This document shows, in pieces, positions 1-11,001 of a DNA stretch of 64,000 nt (its first letter is position 1; each line of letters starts with the position of its first letter). This stretch comes from Trametes villosa (lineage: Eukaryota; Basidiomycota; Agaricomycetes; Polyporales; Polyporaceae), in contig PUDQ02000047.1 of assembly GCA_002964805.2 (NCBI GenBank), forward strand, positions 124,001 to 188,000. The letters run 5' to 3'. The notes under the pieces are model-generated. The model ran no database searches, was not told the origin of the DNA, and saw only the letters and a program-made list of their open reading frames with translations. Both the position numbers and the translations under genes were made by a program.

Positions 1-79
1 CCAACAGTGTACACGATGCACTCGCGGGCCCAGATTCAAGTTTCAGCTCCGAGTGTTCAGCAAGCCCTAGGACAGCGCC

Positions 80-1881
80 GTGAGTGCTTCTACTCCGCGT
101 CACGAATGCCTGATTTCTAAGCTCACTCTGCGTATTCATAGTATTCTTCGGATCAACGAGGACGTCTTTGCTCTCATCGCGACAGAGTTACTGTCATCTT
201 GGCGCGACGGCTCCTATTGGCTCCTGCGTCTCTCACTCACTTGCCGGCACCTTCGCTATCTCTCTCTCCCTGCCCTGTTCTCGCGATGCGCAGTCACGAA
301 CCCAACAAGAGACATGCCAGAAGTTCCCCCTCTTGCTATACGGCCCTTTGTGAAGTGAGTTTCATGAATGCATCGGGAATGGTCACCTGGACGCCGACAA
401 CTGACTGGCCTTTGAAGGCATATCACCTACACCTGGGCGTATTATCATGCTCAGTACGTTCACCTCGAGCACGCTTATACGTGATGGGCGATGATTGACG
501 CGTATGCGCAGATTCTGTGTTGACAACCCGGTTCATCTGCCGAAATATGTCGTCGAATTTGCGTCTGCGCTACGATACCTGCCTAACTTGCGATCTGTGA
601 AATTCACCGGGGCCCCTGCTGGCGTTCCCTGGAAAGCCCTGAAGCTGTGCCTCAGCTTCCCTCAAGTCAAGTCCATCGAGTTCACCGACACCGCCCTGTT
701 CACGCGCATACCCTCCTTCCCGACAGACGCCGATTCCATAGCTACTGCACTCGAAGAGCTGACATATCCCTCATACTTGCCATTTCGCCTACCCTCCATG
801 ATGAAGCTGAAAACGGCGGTCTTGAACAAGAGAGACGCTCTCGAGAAGGCGTGTCTATCGTCTCTGGTTCTTGGAATGACCTCCACGGCCCGGTCGCTGG
901 TGTTGCCGATGAAGACCGCGCCACTTGAGGCCATGGCGAGCGTCGATTGGCCAAATCTGCAGAGTCTGTCACTCGGAGGATCGGCGCCCCAGCACGGAGA
1001 CCGTTACCTGACACAACACTTGCCAGCCATGATGCTCCGCATGCCCGCCCTCCGGAAGCTCTCCATCATGGTCGCTTTTCCTCGCTCCACTAGAATCCGC
1101 TGTTGCGTACTCGGCCCCAACCCGGCCCCAGGCGCGCGGCTTGAGGGTCTACGAAGCCTCACGATCGCGTACGCCAGCCCCCGCGACGCCGTCTTTTCGA
1201 GCCCCCTTCCTGATCTGGTCCATCTATCGCTTCGCGACTGGCCCCGCCATTACGAGGTCAGGTATCACGCATGCTACAAGCACTGGAGGTCGCCGATCCT
1301 GTCGGCCTCCGAGGCTCTGTCGATCCTGCGACGTCTTCAAGCGCCCCGGCTCAAAACACTCGAGCTCGTTTACCTCGCCGACGGCTTGGACAGCGACCTT
1401 CTCACGTTCATCGCCACTGGGCTCCCTGCGCTGCAACATCTCGAGCTTCATCGTTACCGGCGCTCCTCTGACGAGAGCGTCGACTACGTAAGTCCCTCGG
1501 CCGTCGTTGCGGGACGTTTCTATAAGCCACTGACAAAACCTCCAGCACCTCATTGCGCGCATCCTATCTGCGTCGAAGAGTCTTGTTACGATCAACTTGA
1601 ACCTCGACTGTAGGGAGGGTGCCGAGGAGTACAAGCCCTCCGAAGGATCGAGCGATGCCGCAAATTGGATCTCTTCGACTCGACTGTCGGCCATCGGATG
1701 GGAGGTCCTGAATATCTTGGAGACATGCCCGCTCCTGGAAGGAGTCGCCCTCCTGTTCCTGCCCTCGAGCATATGGGTCTGGTATAATCGCTCCCGCAAG
1801 GCTACTCGTCACTGTGTCTACGATGCCACTCTCGGGATGTGGCGAGTTGCACCTATTATCTTCGGAGATGATCCTGGCTAA
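80..1881 (+). CDS. F-box/LRR-like protein A (class I), 5' end uncertain
   Basis: This is an F-box-type adaptor-like protein; such proteins usually bring substrates to SCF ubiquitin ligases. The first clear exon (to 354) carries an F-box-like stretch with INEDVFALIATELL, then LSLTCRHLRYLSLP. It is followed by a 36-nt exon (418-453), a 976-nt exon (512-1487) and the last exon (1546-1881). The 976-nt exon is leucine-rich, with repeating units such as LRYLPNLRSVKF and ALEELTYPS, and carries the class hallmark SARSLVLPMKTAPLEAM-like segment and LSLRDWPRHYEV. All internal introns keep frame. No convincing in-frame ATG precedes the F-box; an ATG at 16 with donor at 80 does not splice in frame, so the true start may be outside the window. 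Exon lengths 36/976 match gene F exactly, its partner in the inverted duplication. Confidence 0.75.
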
Positions 1882-2249
1882 CCCAACATCGTGCAGCGAC
1901 AACTACCCGCTGTGTTATTGCCCGGGGATGAAGTGTCACACTCTATTAGGCTCGTATCGTCGCATCTCGACAAGTTAGGCCGTGCCCGGGCTCTCCATCG
2001 GCAGAGCTGGTGATGTCATATCCCTCGGTGTGTCGCTGCCCTGGCTAACAAACCCAACAGCTACTGTACCGCGAGCTTTGATCCTCCCCTTCGCTGCCTC
2101 CTTCGTCATACTTCGTCCCGCCTACATCGTCTATCCCCGTGCGGACCGCCGTTCGGCGCATCGACATCGCGGATCCTCCCCTGCTGCTACATAACTCCCC
2201 GTCGTCCCTCGTGTCTCGCGTCGCTGCATATGCCTCTTGTACTAATATA

Positions 2250-3480
2250 TCGTTCTCACGCTCTTTTTGCCTGATACATTTGCCTGATGCAGGCCGCCTG
2301 ATTGCACAGGCAGTCGAACCGGTCGGCGGCGCAGCCAGTCAAAAAGCCTATGTGAGTAGCCCGCACATCTGTCGGCAAATTCGCATGTCCAATGATTCTC
2401 AACCACACCCACAGGCTCTGCGTGTCGATCTCGACGACGCTCAGGCTCATGCGTGTTGCTTCATACGCCCTGCGCGGTGCGCTCGAAGCTGGCCCACCGC
2501 GAGAGGCCATCCGCGCTCCTCGACCGGAGCGCCTCTTCTCCCGCGCCGAGAAGAGCTCCCGGCGTGCTCATGCACCGCCACCCCTACTTCCCCTTCATCT
2601 CGTCCTTTCGCTATGTATAAATGCTCTCGGAATCGCGTATACTCGTACACTGATTCCCATCTTTCAGCCATCTGAGAGTCTTCCGAACAGGCACAGACGC
2701 GCACGTGGGGCTCACGGCAGTCCGCAGATCCTAGGGCGCATGGAGTCGGGGACTTGCGCATGTCCGGTGGAAGGCCGCTCGGTCGCGCAGAAGACACAGT
2801 TATCTTTCCGTTACATCTGGAACTGTCTTGCGGCTGCGAGCCTGGGAAGCTCGAGCGCGAAGCGTTCGCCCGATTCCCGCTCGGACAGGGGACAATAGCG
2901 CTCCGCAACGTGGAAGGGAGGAAGCGCAGCCGCGCTGCCCGTTGGTGGAGTGTCCTTGTGCGAGCGCGAAGCAAGCGTGCGGGCTTTGAACTCGTCACCA
3001 TCAGGAGGTACGCTGCCCACAGTCTTCTCGTACTTCTCGCGCTGCTGTTCCGTCAGAAAGCCGGCGCACGGTCCCGCGAAGACCACCAATTCGTCCCAAG
3101 GAACACCACAGCGCTGCTAGAGCGGTGTCTGCCTGGAAAGAGTCCGGCAGGCCCATCGATACGGGGGAATTGCGCTTCTGGCACCGAGAGCAGCTGCGGT
3201 CGACGCAAGACAATAGCCGGGGAGAGCGGCACCCCGATACTCTCATGCAGCCGCTGCGCTTCTGAGACGCTTCGACTCTGGGAGCTCGCCGGTGGCGCAA
3301 CGACTTACTGCTTTGGAACTCTTCTCGGCGACGCGGCGCCCTGCGATGCTATCGCGATTGATCAGTACCAGCATTCCCCTGAAAAAGAGGATGGGCACGT
3401 ACTACCGTGTTGCGCATTTTCGAATGGTCCCTTGTATCTCGTAGTTCCTCGGATCATGCTCTGTCATCGTAGGTAACGCT
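2250..3480 (-). pseudogene. Decayed gene of unknown function, copy 1
   Basis: The minus strand shows protein-like stretches, for example the segment with WDELVVFAGPCAGFLTEQQ near 3090-3010, broken by stops and frame changes. The same sequence recurs on the plus strand at 34.6-35.7 kb: the block at 3340-3460 and the reverse complement of 34860-34990 share long identical runs such as TGTTGCGCATT and CCTCGGATC. Both copies lie between a class I and a class II F-box gene and run toward the class I gene. I do not recognise the family. Two decayed copies of one former gene is the simplest reading; exact ends are approximate. Confidence 0.5.
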
Positions 3481-4051
3481 TGGCAGGCAGGCATACGAGT
3501 CGAGGCGTAAACCGCCGCGCGTCGGCCCACTCGTCCTGCGAACGGATACACACGAGACGTTCATTCGAAGCGAAGAGCGTCCTTGAAGCTGCGGAACCCG
3601 GATATCCATGAGACGCGCGATGATGTGGCAGCGGGGTGGCCGTGAGCGTAGTCGCTTTGACCTCCGCTGGCGAGAGTCTGGGCGTATACGGCGCCGCAGC
3701 GTCAACGAGCAGGTCGAATCGGATAGAACGCCATCCGAGTCAGGGAGCACGGCGAGTGCGTCGGGCCGCGAGGTTCCGTATCACGCTGCGGTGGTACAAC
3801 ATGGTCCATTACGAGGAGCGAGCCGTATCGTGCACGCACCAATGCCATAGCGCATCGAACTACCGCCTTGATAGGACCTCGCTCCCACAGTCTTCGGTGC
3901 ATGCCTGCGATCTCCTCCGTCCGCCAGCGTAGGTCGCGTCAGCGCGCCCGCGTCCGCCCTTCAAGCCTAGCCCACAACCCCTACGGAGTTAGGACACAGG
4001 CGCGTCCGACCGCTCCACTACCCCACGAAGCTTTGATCCGCGCCGCGCAGT
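3481..4051. other. Intergenic, no gene seen
   Basis: Only short open frames lacking splice logic or family resemblance are present. It separates the decayed gene from the 3' end of F-box gene B. Confidence 0.5.
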
Positions 4052-5857
4052 TCATCGTCTGTAGAACGGTTGAATGTAGAACGCGCGAGCGTCTCTGCGG
4101 GGATGATCAGCTCCCATCCCCGCCCCTCGGTTGAACGGACGAAGGGGGTCACGCACTTAGCATATGGCGAGTCGCACTCGACGGCCGGGCCGCGCCACCA
4201 CTCCGGACGATACAGGACCCAGGTGCCGGCGGACAGCGTGTGGAGCGGGAGCGCGAGGTACTCAAAGCACTGGCCGACCTGCAGGAGGCGGACGAGCTCG
4301 CGCCCGCGCTCGTGGCGCCGGCGCATGCGCTCGAGTCTGCTGGCGCAGCCTGCGTGCCACGAGTTGAAGATGTCGTCGGTGATGTCGACGTTGAGATAGA
4401 GCGCGCGGAGGTACGTGATGCGGGTCAGAGCCTCGACGATGTGCACCTAGTGTTATGAGTAGAGTCAGAGGCGGAAGGGACGTCGGGAGGCGCGAAACTC
4501 ACGTAGGGGACCTCGTCTTCCGGCGATGGTCTGTAGCGATGCAGCTCGAGCTCCTGGAGGAGAGGGAATGCGCCCGAGAGGTGCTGGAGGAGCTCGTCCT
4601 CGGCGCTGTCGGCTTCATAGACTAACTCCAAAGTCGTTAGCCGAGGAGCCGAGATTCGCTTGAGGATGACGAGACACTCCGACGCGGTGAGGATCGGGTA
4701 TATCGCAGGTAGGGACGGAAAAGTGTAGCGCGACTTGAAGTAGTGTCGTGGGCTGTCGCGAAGGGAGAGGGACGTCAAGCCGGCCCCGATGCAGGAGAAG
4801 ACCGGGTCGTTCGGGTCGGGATACGAGACGGTCAGCGAGCGCATCTGGTATCCAGCTTTGGGGGGTGTCTTGAGTAGTGGCGGACGTCGTACCCGCTCGC
4901 ATTGCCCGACTTTGACTGAGAGGGCACGAAGATTGGGCATGCGCGGCAGCAGTTGAGTGATGGCGTGAGATTGATCCGGGTGCGTGTACCTTCCGACGAG
5001 CGAAAAAGTGTGCAGGCGCGGCCAGTCCATAGCGGCCATCTCCACAAGCGGCGCCGTCTCGACGGGGAGGGCTAGCGACTCGACGGTAGATGATATGGCA
5101 AGAACTAGGGTGCGGAGGTAGCTCCCCTCCTGGGCGTACGTTGGTAATAGGTCGATGGCGCGTTTATCGCCGTCGATTTCGCGTAACTGCCATGGGGTGT
5201 ACGAGAAATGGGTCAGCCGGTAGCCGCCGAGCGGTATTTCCGTAGGGTTGGGTGGCGGTGCACATCCCCACATAGCCCTCTCGTCCAGAGAGATAGACGT
5301 AACCGTTGGATGAGACATGCATCTCATTAGAGCAGACCAAGGAACACCGCCGCGCGAGTGGGAGAAGGTGACCGAACGCAGGGCGGGCAGGTAATCCAAC
5401 TCGACGCCGAAGGGAGGAGGAGGAGCTGAGGTGTCGCGGTAGCCGAATGTCATGACCGGTATGGCGTTGAAGTAGCCGCATGCGACGAGCTCGTCAATGG
5501 AGTAGAAGGCCCACATATACCGAATGTGCCTTCGGGATGGGTCGGTAAGGTCGAGCAAAACAGATTGCAACTACTCACTCACCTGACGTATGCGCGGATA
5601 GCCTCTGGAGGCACGCCGTGCGTGGCTGTTACTTGACAGCTGCGGAAAAGGATGGACATGCAGCACGACCGCATGAACTTGCATGTGGTAGATACACGTT
5701 TGAGGGCTTCGCTATACTGGTGGGAGGTGCTTCTGAGGGCAGCGACTTGCTCCAAAATGGAATATAGAACGTCCTCATTGAGATCAAGTAGCCTGAAGGA
5801 GGTAAGTAACCTGCTGAGCAGGGTCGCGCCGGTTTCCTACCTACGGATTTTCGACAT
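4052..5857 (-). CDS. F-box/LRR-like protein B (class II)
   Basis: The model has five exons: 5857-5841, 5792-5583, 5529-4503, 4446-4157 and 4094-4052, closing in frame to 528 aa. The 17-nt first exon encodes MSKIR and joins a short F-box-like region (LLDLNEDVLYSILEQV, then CKFMRSCCMSILF). The long third exon encodes leucine-rich repeats with the class II hallmarks GVPWSALMRCMSHPTVTSI, SLALPVETAPLVEM and LSLRDSPRHYF. The fourth exon encodes the conserved YLRALYLNVDI and CFEYLALPLHTL segment. The last exon gives a short DARAFY tail like that of its paralogs. The likely role is substrate recognition for ubiquitination, by analogy with F-box families. It is head-to-head with P1, 1.3 kb apart, mirroring E and P2. 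Confidence 0.85.
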
Positions 5858-7152
5858 GGCGTGGCGTGGCTTCTACGGCGTTGAACAGCGCAAGAGTAAT
5901 CGGAGAGCGCGAGGCGTTCAAGCTCTCTAATACCGTACTGTAGAGTAACAGGTTTCCGAAGCCTATTGGCAGCTAGACCCTATGAGAGCTTGCTTGCGTA
6001 TGAGGAGCCTAGGTGGACAGACAATCAGCCAAACACTGAGCAGACGTGCGGAAGGAGACCTCGGCGCCGCAGTGCAGCCGCTCAAGCGCTCGTGAAAGGC
6101 ATCGCGGGAACTTCCGACTGGCTCTTTCGCGAGCGCTAACCTGCGCTAACGCTTAACCCTGCGTAACCTCGCGCTCACCGCTGCTACTCCTACTACACAA
6201 TAGAACTCCGAGTCGTGGACGGCGCATGAATACAGCAATGAGCCCCCTGACCTAGTCAGATGTTAATTCACGCTACCGGCGTCGCTGTGGCTTCTCAGGA
6301 TACCCTAAGCGTATCCCGAACCGCGGTGTATCTTTACCAAGTTCCTGGTAGCGATCCGACTTCTGGGACTGAGTCCGATGATACTGCCAGCGGTGGTAGT
6401 CTGGGTAAGCAAAATTCACTGTAATCCAGTTCGCCGGCCTTGCGCTAATATATTGTGTATACCAGCGGGGTCGGACGCGCCGATCATTACATGCATGCGC
6501 ATGCGGCCGTGACAGCCGCGACGACGTGACGAAGGTTGAGCAGTAAACGCATATTTCCATGACCTTGCCTACTTAAAAGTATGTCCTTATCGAACCCAGT
6601 CATAAAATGGCGCTGGTAAGCTGAAGAGCGAACGAGCGGAGCAGCTGCGCTATCTACGAGCGAACTGCTCGTACTACTTATCAGTTTCCTGCGAACTAGC
6701 CCTCTCGCTCTAGCAAATCAGTACGCAGATTCAGGCTACTAGTATTACCGTCTCCAACATGTCACAATTCTCCTTCTGAGATCTCGATGCAGCTCGGCAG
6801 GTGGAACAATACGATGAGCGTGGTCACGAAGAGAACAATCAGCACCTAATTCATCCGAAGGTCCACGCGGAGGGATCCTTCCTCAGGTCAGCCGTTCTTC
6901 GAACACAGTACGCTTCGAATCTCACGCCAGTTTTGACCTTGCGGCTCTGATGATAGCGATCTCAGGTCCCGAAAGACATACAATACCGTGGAATCTGCGC
7001 CCGCCAAATCGATCAAGACGACTCACCATCCGATACCGTTCCAAGTCCGCATACAAGAACGTCCGAGTTCTCTCAAGAGCAGTTGCTACACCGACCGCCC
7101 AGTTCGCCTCGAGACTACATCGTCGCCGTCGCTGCTCGCAAATTTTCCACTC
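5858..7152. promoter_or_regulatory. Divergent intergenic region between F-box B and P1
   Basis: This 1.3-kb stretch has no supportable gene and lies between two divergent start codons, so it should hold both promoters. The equivalent gap in the other duplication arm (31263-32220) is 0.96 kb. I could not define individual elements. Confidence 0.5.
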
Positions 7153-9984
7153 ATGACGTCCTCCGTGCCACTCTCGGAGGCCTGCCTGCTCCTTCCTTTA
7201 ACTCCCCCTCGCTTCCTTGGGTCTCTCGATGAGTACCTGATCAACCGCATCGTAAGTATATCAGTGTTTGCCGTGACATATCGCCGTGCTGTCTCTGATG
7301 CGCACTACCTCCATGCTTGTTCGCTCTCCCGCTATACAGACCAACCACCTGCGTCATGCTGGGCTGGGTATGTCACCCAGGCCAATGCCCCTCGACTCAC
7401 CCCTGGAAATCCCGGCCATCAACTCCGATGCCTCGTCGAACGCTGGGCCGACAGACGCCACCGCGACTGTCGGGAACAGCCCACATGTAACTTCACGTCA
7501 TACCCAAACCATCGGTGGCGCTCAGGGTAGCGGAGGCGGGAACGATACACCACAGGTACGCTCTCTCAAGTACGCTCCTAGAAAGGCTTGCCGTTAACAT
7601 CATTCAGGGGGGTGAGGCACGCCCCTCTGCGGGGACAAGCCCTTTAGCCACACCGCCCACTGTACACACCCCGTACCTCTCTGTTAAACTGGAGGGCCCC
7701 AGGATGGTCGCGCCTCTCAGGGCAGAGAACCCTAGACACGTCAATCTCGAAGCCAGCTTGGATAACCTGCGAAGGGCGCATCCGGATAAAGATTCGCTCT
7801 CGCTGCTGCGGGTCAACCCGTCTATTGCTGGTGAGTCCCGCACGTCGCTCTGGTCAGCCCACGCTCAACACCTCACGACTGGCTACTTAGACAAAATGTA
7901 TACCATCAAATTTGTACGCCAAGTCCAGGTCCTCGTGAGTTCCAGCGTCGCACAGCACTTACATACAGTAGGAACTGGATAGGGATCATCATCCTCACCA
8001 TGTTACTTTGAAGTATATTTGGTGCGTGGATACCGGTAAGTCGCTTCTATAGTGGATTCTCGATATTCAAGACACTCATGAACCTGTAAACTAGCCGGAA
8101 TAACGGCGTGCGTATGCACCGCACAATGAGTCGCTGCAACGTGCTGACACTATGTGCGCCACAGGTGGAACTACGGCGAGGACTTTCAACAGATACCGCA
8201 AGAGGCTATCGGCGACCCTCTGCCGAATCCACCTCCCCACACTATCCCCTGGGCAGATGGCCGATTGCTGGACGCGAGGCGCAGGGAAACCATTGGTGCG
8301 GCGGACCATGAAGGAAACGAGCTTCCATTTCCTACCACCAACTTGCGGCCGGATGATACTGACGACTCGGAATGGTGCATACAATACGGGGATAATGCCA
8401 CTGTTTGTACGCCCGCCCTGCGATGCTCGCTTTGTATTTTTTGAGTCGGACTGACGGTGATTGCTAGACGTCCGCCATATACCCAACAGCGTAATTAGGG
8501 CCAACATTCCATGCTGGTCTTGGGACAAGAACTACGACACGACGTGCCCATTGTCGATCCCAACCGTGTTGGCGTTCGGCGCAAACCACCAAATGGTAGC
8601 AACCTCTGGTACCGACGGCAACCTAGGCCTAGCCGTTCCGAAGTACGTCATGCATTACAGTATTTTGATGATCCGCTGACATTGGCCATACTCCTCAGCC
8701 TGCGCTCAAGGGACCATCATATAGAGCCGATATCTGAGAGAGTGGTAACGTACCCCATAGCCGTCGAGCCCGAGCACAATCATTGACCCGGACCGAGTGC
8801 AGCAATTCTACGACGCGCTGGAATTCCCCGAACCGCTTGTTCATCAGGTACTTGCCTGCTGCTGCCGATCCTCTTCATACACTAACACGTATCGCTAGCC
8901 GCGTCGATTTTGGATGAAGTTGAATCATCCCGACAAGATCCAGTTGTGCCACGACCGAAAAGCGTGAGCTACCTCTCCCACTTTTCAGTCTGTTAGATCG
9001 TTTCTGATGCATCTCCAGGCCCGACTTCGCGTATTTCGGAGAGAAGTTTCCTTGTCCGCTCACCCCCGTATTCACGCCGAAGCTAGCGGTCTACCCCGCT
9101 GCTAGGGCTGTGAGCGGTCTCGCGCTGCATAGGTCCTGGCTGCTCGGCATGAAGTCGATCACTCTCCAGACTCCCGATTCCGAATTCACAATCCGCACGA
9201 TCCATCCGAACCCCGACTTCGTCGACTTAGAACCGGAATTCAGCGACATGCTCCATGTCATCATCGACACGGGTGCGCCCACCAACCCTCTGCTTTGATA
9301 TCGACTACTGTACGCTGACAACATCGATGCGGCGATAGGCTCATCTACAAGCTTTTTGCCCACATACGTGGTGGATCAGATCAGGGATGACTGGCTTCTG
9401 AACTCGCAGGACGTGCTCTCCTTGGATGACAACAAGGAGATACATAGCTACTGCGGCCCCGAACGCAACCTGGACGAATGCCACCTCGTCTTCACATTCG
9501 TTGGCCAGGACAATGAGCCCGTCGACTTCCGCTGCCCCGCGAAGCCATTCCTCAAGTCCTGGTCCCCTCTACGTTCCGAGAGTGGTCCTGTGACGCCGCA
9601 GACCCGCTTCCGCTCCGGCGTGGAGCCTTTCCTGGAGAAGTTCGGGGTCGATGAGCTCGAGCGCCACCACTTCGTTCTGGGCATCGTCAGTCGCCTTTCC
9701 TCGTGTCGCGCGCGCCGTTCATGCTTGCTTACCCCAAACTACAGAATTTCTATTGGGCGGCCATCATCGAGCACTGCGGGCCGATCAAGGACGAGAACAC
9801 ACCCAGAGCCGACTACTCGAAATTCGCCCGCCCTTACGTCCGGCTTGCCCCGCAGAGCGGACGCAAGGAGGACGGGACTGCGTACCATGCGGAGGACTTC
9901 AGCTTTTACGAAAATCTCGCTCCGCGCTTCCACAACTCAAAGCCGCGCGAGCCTACGGAGACCGGGAATTCCCAGTGGACCTAG
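7153..9984 (+). CDS. Divergent pepsin-fold (A1-like) protease P1
   Basis: Thirteen exons (7153-7251, 7340-7555, 7608-7830, 7891-7913, 7972-8035, 8095-8107, 8165-8406, 8468-8642, 8769-8847, 8899-8963, 9019-9272, 9339-9685, 9745-9984) close in frame to 679 aa. The A1 aspartic protease layout is recognisable: YTIKF strand, first catalytic Asp in CVDTA (about residue 207), a flap-like Tyr in QYGDNAT, DGNLGLAVP (compare DGILGLG of pepsins), second Asp in IIDTGSSTSFLP (about 483), and a terminal FYWAAIIEHCG segment ending in VRLAPQ. The first motif has Ala where DTG is normal. The two Asp residues are about 276 apart, longer than in pepsin. No signal peptide or propeptide is visible, so the protein looks cytosolic; whether it cleaves anything is open. 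The exon 9 acceptor (GAG) is unusual and least certain. Confidence 0.82.
8095..8107 (+). other. 13-nt micro-exon in P1 active site
   Basis: Flanked by TAG acceptor and GTGCGT donor. It is the only way to join the exon ending in VDT to the exon starting with WNYGEDF in frame, and gives DTAGITAW. P2 and P3 have micro-exons of exactly the same length at the same place. Confidence 0.85.
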
Positions 9985-10404
9985 ACTGCGCACGCTTCGT
10001 CGTACGCATCGGACGACATGTCCGAGCTCGAGGGACTCACGAAGACATCACTTAGTTGGTGTCGTCGACCCCTCGACCTCGACGTTGAGTTATGTCCATC
10101 CTCCGTGTCTATGTGCACTGCCCGCTATGCTGCTGCTTTCGTGTCGACTCTGTATCCCTATCCCAAGCTGTGTATCTTCCTTGTACTACCTCCGATCCGA
10201 AGTCGTCCCGCCACCTGACCCTCCGGCTCTGCGCATATGTATCATGTATACACGTACACTCAATACACGTGCATCAGCGCCAGCAACGACGCTCTACAGT
10301 ACACACAGCAGGCTCACACAACAGACAAACACACTCTGACCGAAACAATGACGACCACACGACCACGACCGAAAGAAAGAACCCGAGCTTCACATAAGCA
10401 ACCC
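9985..10404 (-). repeat. mcm4 3' flank copy 1 (between P1 and mcm4 fragment)
   Basis: This convergent intergenic segment is similar, reverse-complemented, to the region after the intact mcm4 stop (27925-28335). Shared landmarks are the ATGTATCATGTATACACGTA-like block and the following CAGCGCCAGCA stretch. A third relative lies at about 17480-17690. Confidence 0.75.
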
Positions 10405-10745
10405 CTAAGCACCCACGACGCGCTTGATGACGCGCCGGTCACGCTCGCCCACGACCTTCACGAGCCCCTCCTGCTCGAGCCCCCGGATCACCTCCTGGAA
10501 GTCCGCCGTGCTCACCCGCACGCTGCTCGGTGCCTCCAGTTGCGCAACCGCCTCCGCCCAGCGCACGCCCCGCGTCCCGCGGCTCTTGTACAGGATGCCC
10601 AGCACCGCGCACCGCAGGTCCGCCCGCAGCTTCGAATTCCGCCGAGGTTGGCACCCGGTGCCCGTGTCGAGCAGGCCCATGTCGATCTCGTCCGTTGTCG
10701 GGTCGCGCGCGCTCGTGTTAAGTAACTCGCGCATCCGCTGCCAGG
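10405..10745 (-). pseudogene. Truncated mcm4 3'-end copy 1
   Basis: The minus strand encodes about 105 residues nearly identical to the MCM4 C-terminus: [43 protein letters not shown] and VKRVVGA-like end. I count roughly a dozen substitutions plus a two-residue insertion against the intact copy. Upstream of about 10745 the similarity stops, so the AAA+ core is missing. An open frame continues to 10860 with unrelated sequence (ATG there), which could be translated, but no helicase function is possible. It ends in the same convergent relation to P1 as mcm4 to P2. Confidence 0.85.
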
Positions 10746-11001
10746 GGACCTCGCCACACTCCCCGTAGTCCTCGTCCAGCGGATAATGTGCGGCTTCCCT
10801 CGAGGTGCAGCCTGCGCCCGCCGCTATCCTCCCAAGATCGTGATGCCTCCAGGTCTCCATTCAAGGCGTTCGAGTTCGCGTACGTCCGCTCACCGCCTCA
10901 CTAAGACGCCCTTCCCACAACTTGCTGGCCGCATACACATATGTCCTATCATCCCGCGAAGCTTGCACGCCCTTCGCGCCTTTTGAGCTAGTGGCTGCCC
11001 A

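Larger units (their letters stand above)
80..10860 (+). repeat. Left arm of a ~10-kb inverted segmental duplication
   Basis: The order here is F-box class I (+), decayed gene (-), F-box class II (-), protease P1 (+), mcm4 3' fragment (-). The reverse complement of 27.6-37.8 kb gives the same order and orientations (F, decayed gene, E, P2, mcm4). Spacings agree: class I stop to class II stop is 2.2 kb here and 2.0 kb there, and protease stop to mcm4 stop is 0.42 kb and 0.41 kb. The mcm4 copy breaks off near 10745, so this arm looks derived. Order and spacing are seen directly; the direction of copying is inferred. Confidence 0.85.

Noticed and set aside
8035..8165. Direct join of P1 exon 5 to exon 7
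   Set aside because: Breaks the reading frame in all three paralogs; only the 13-nt exon restores it.
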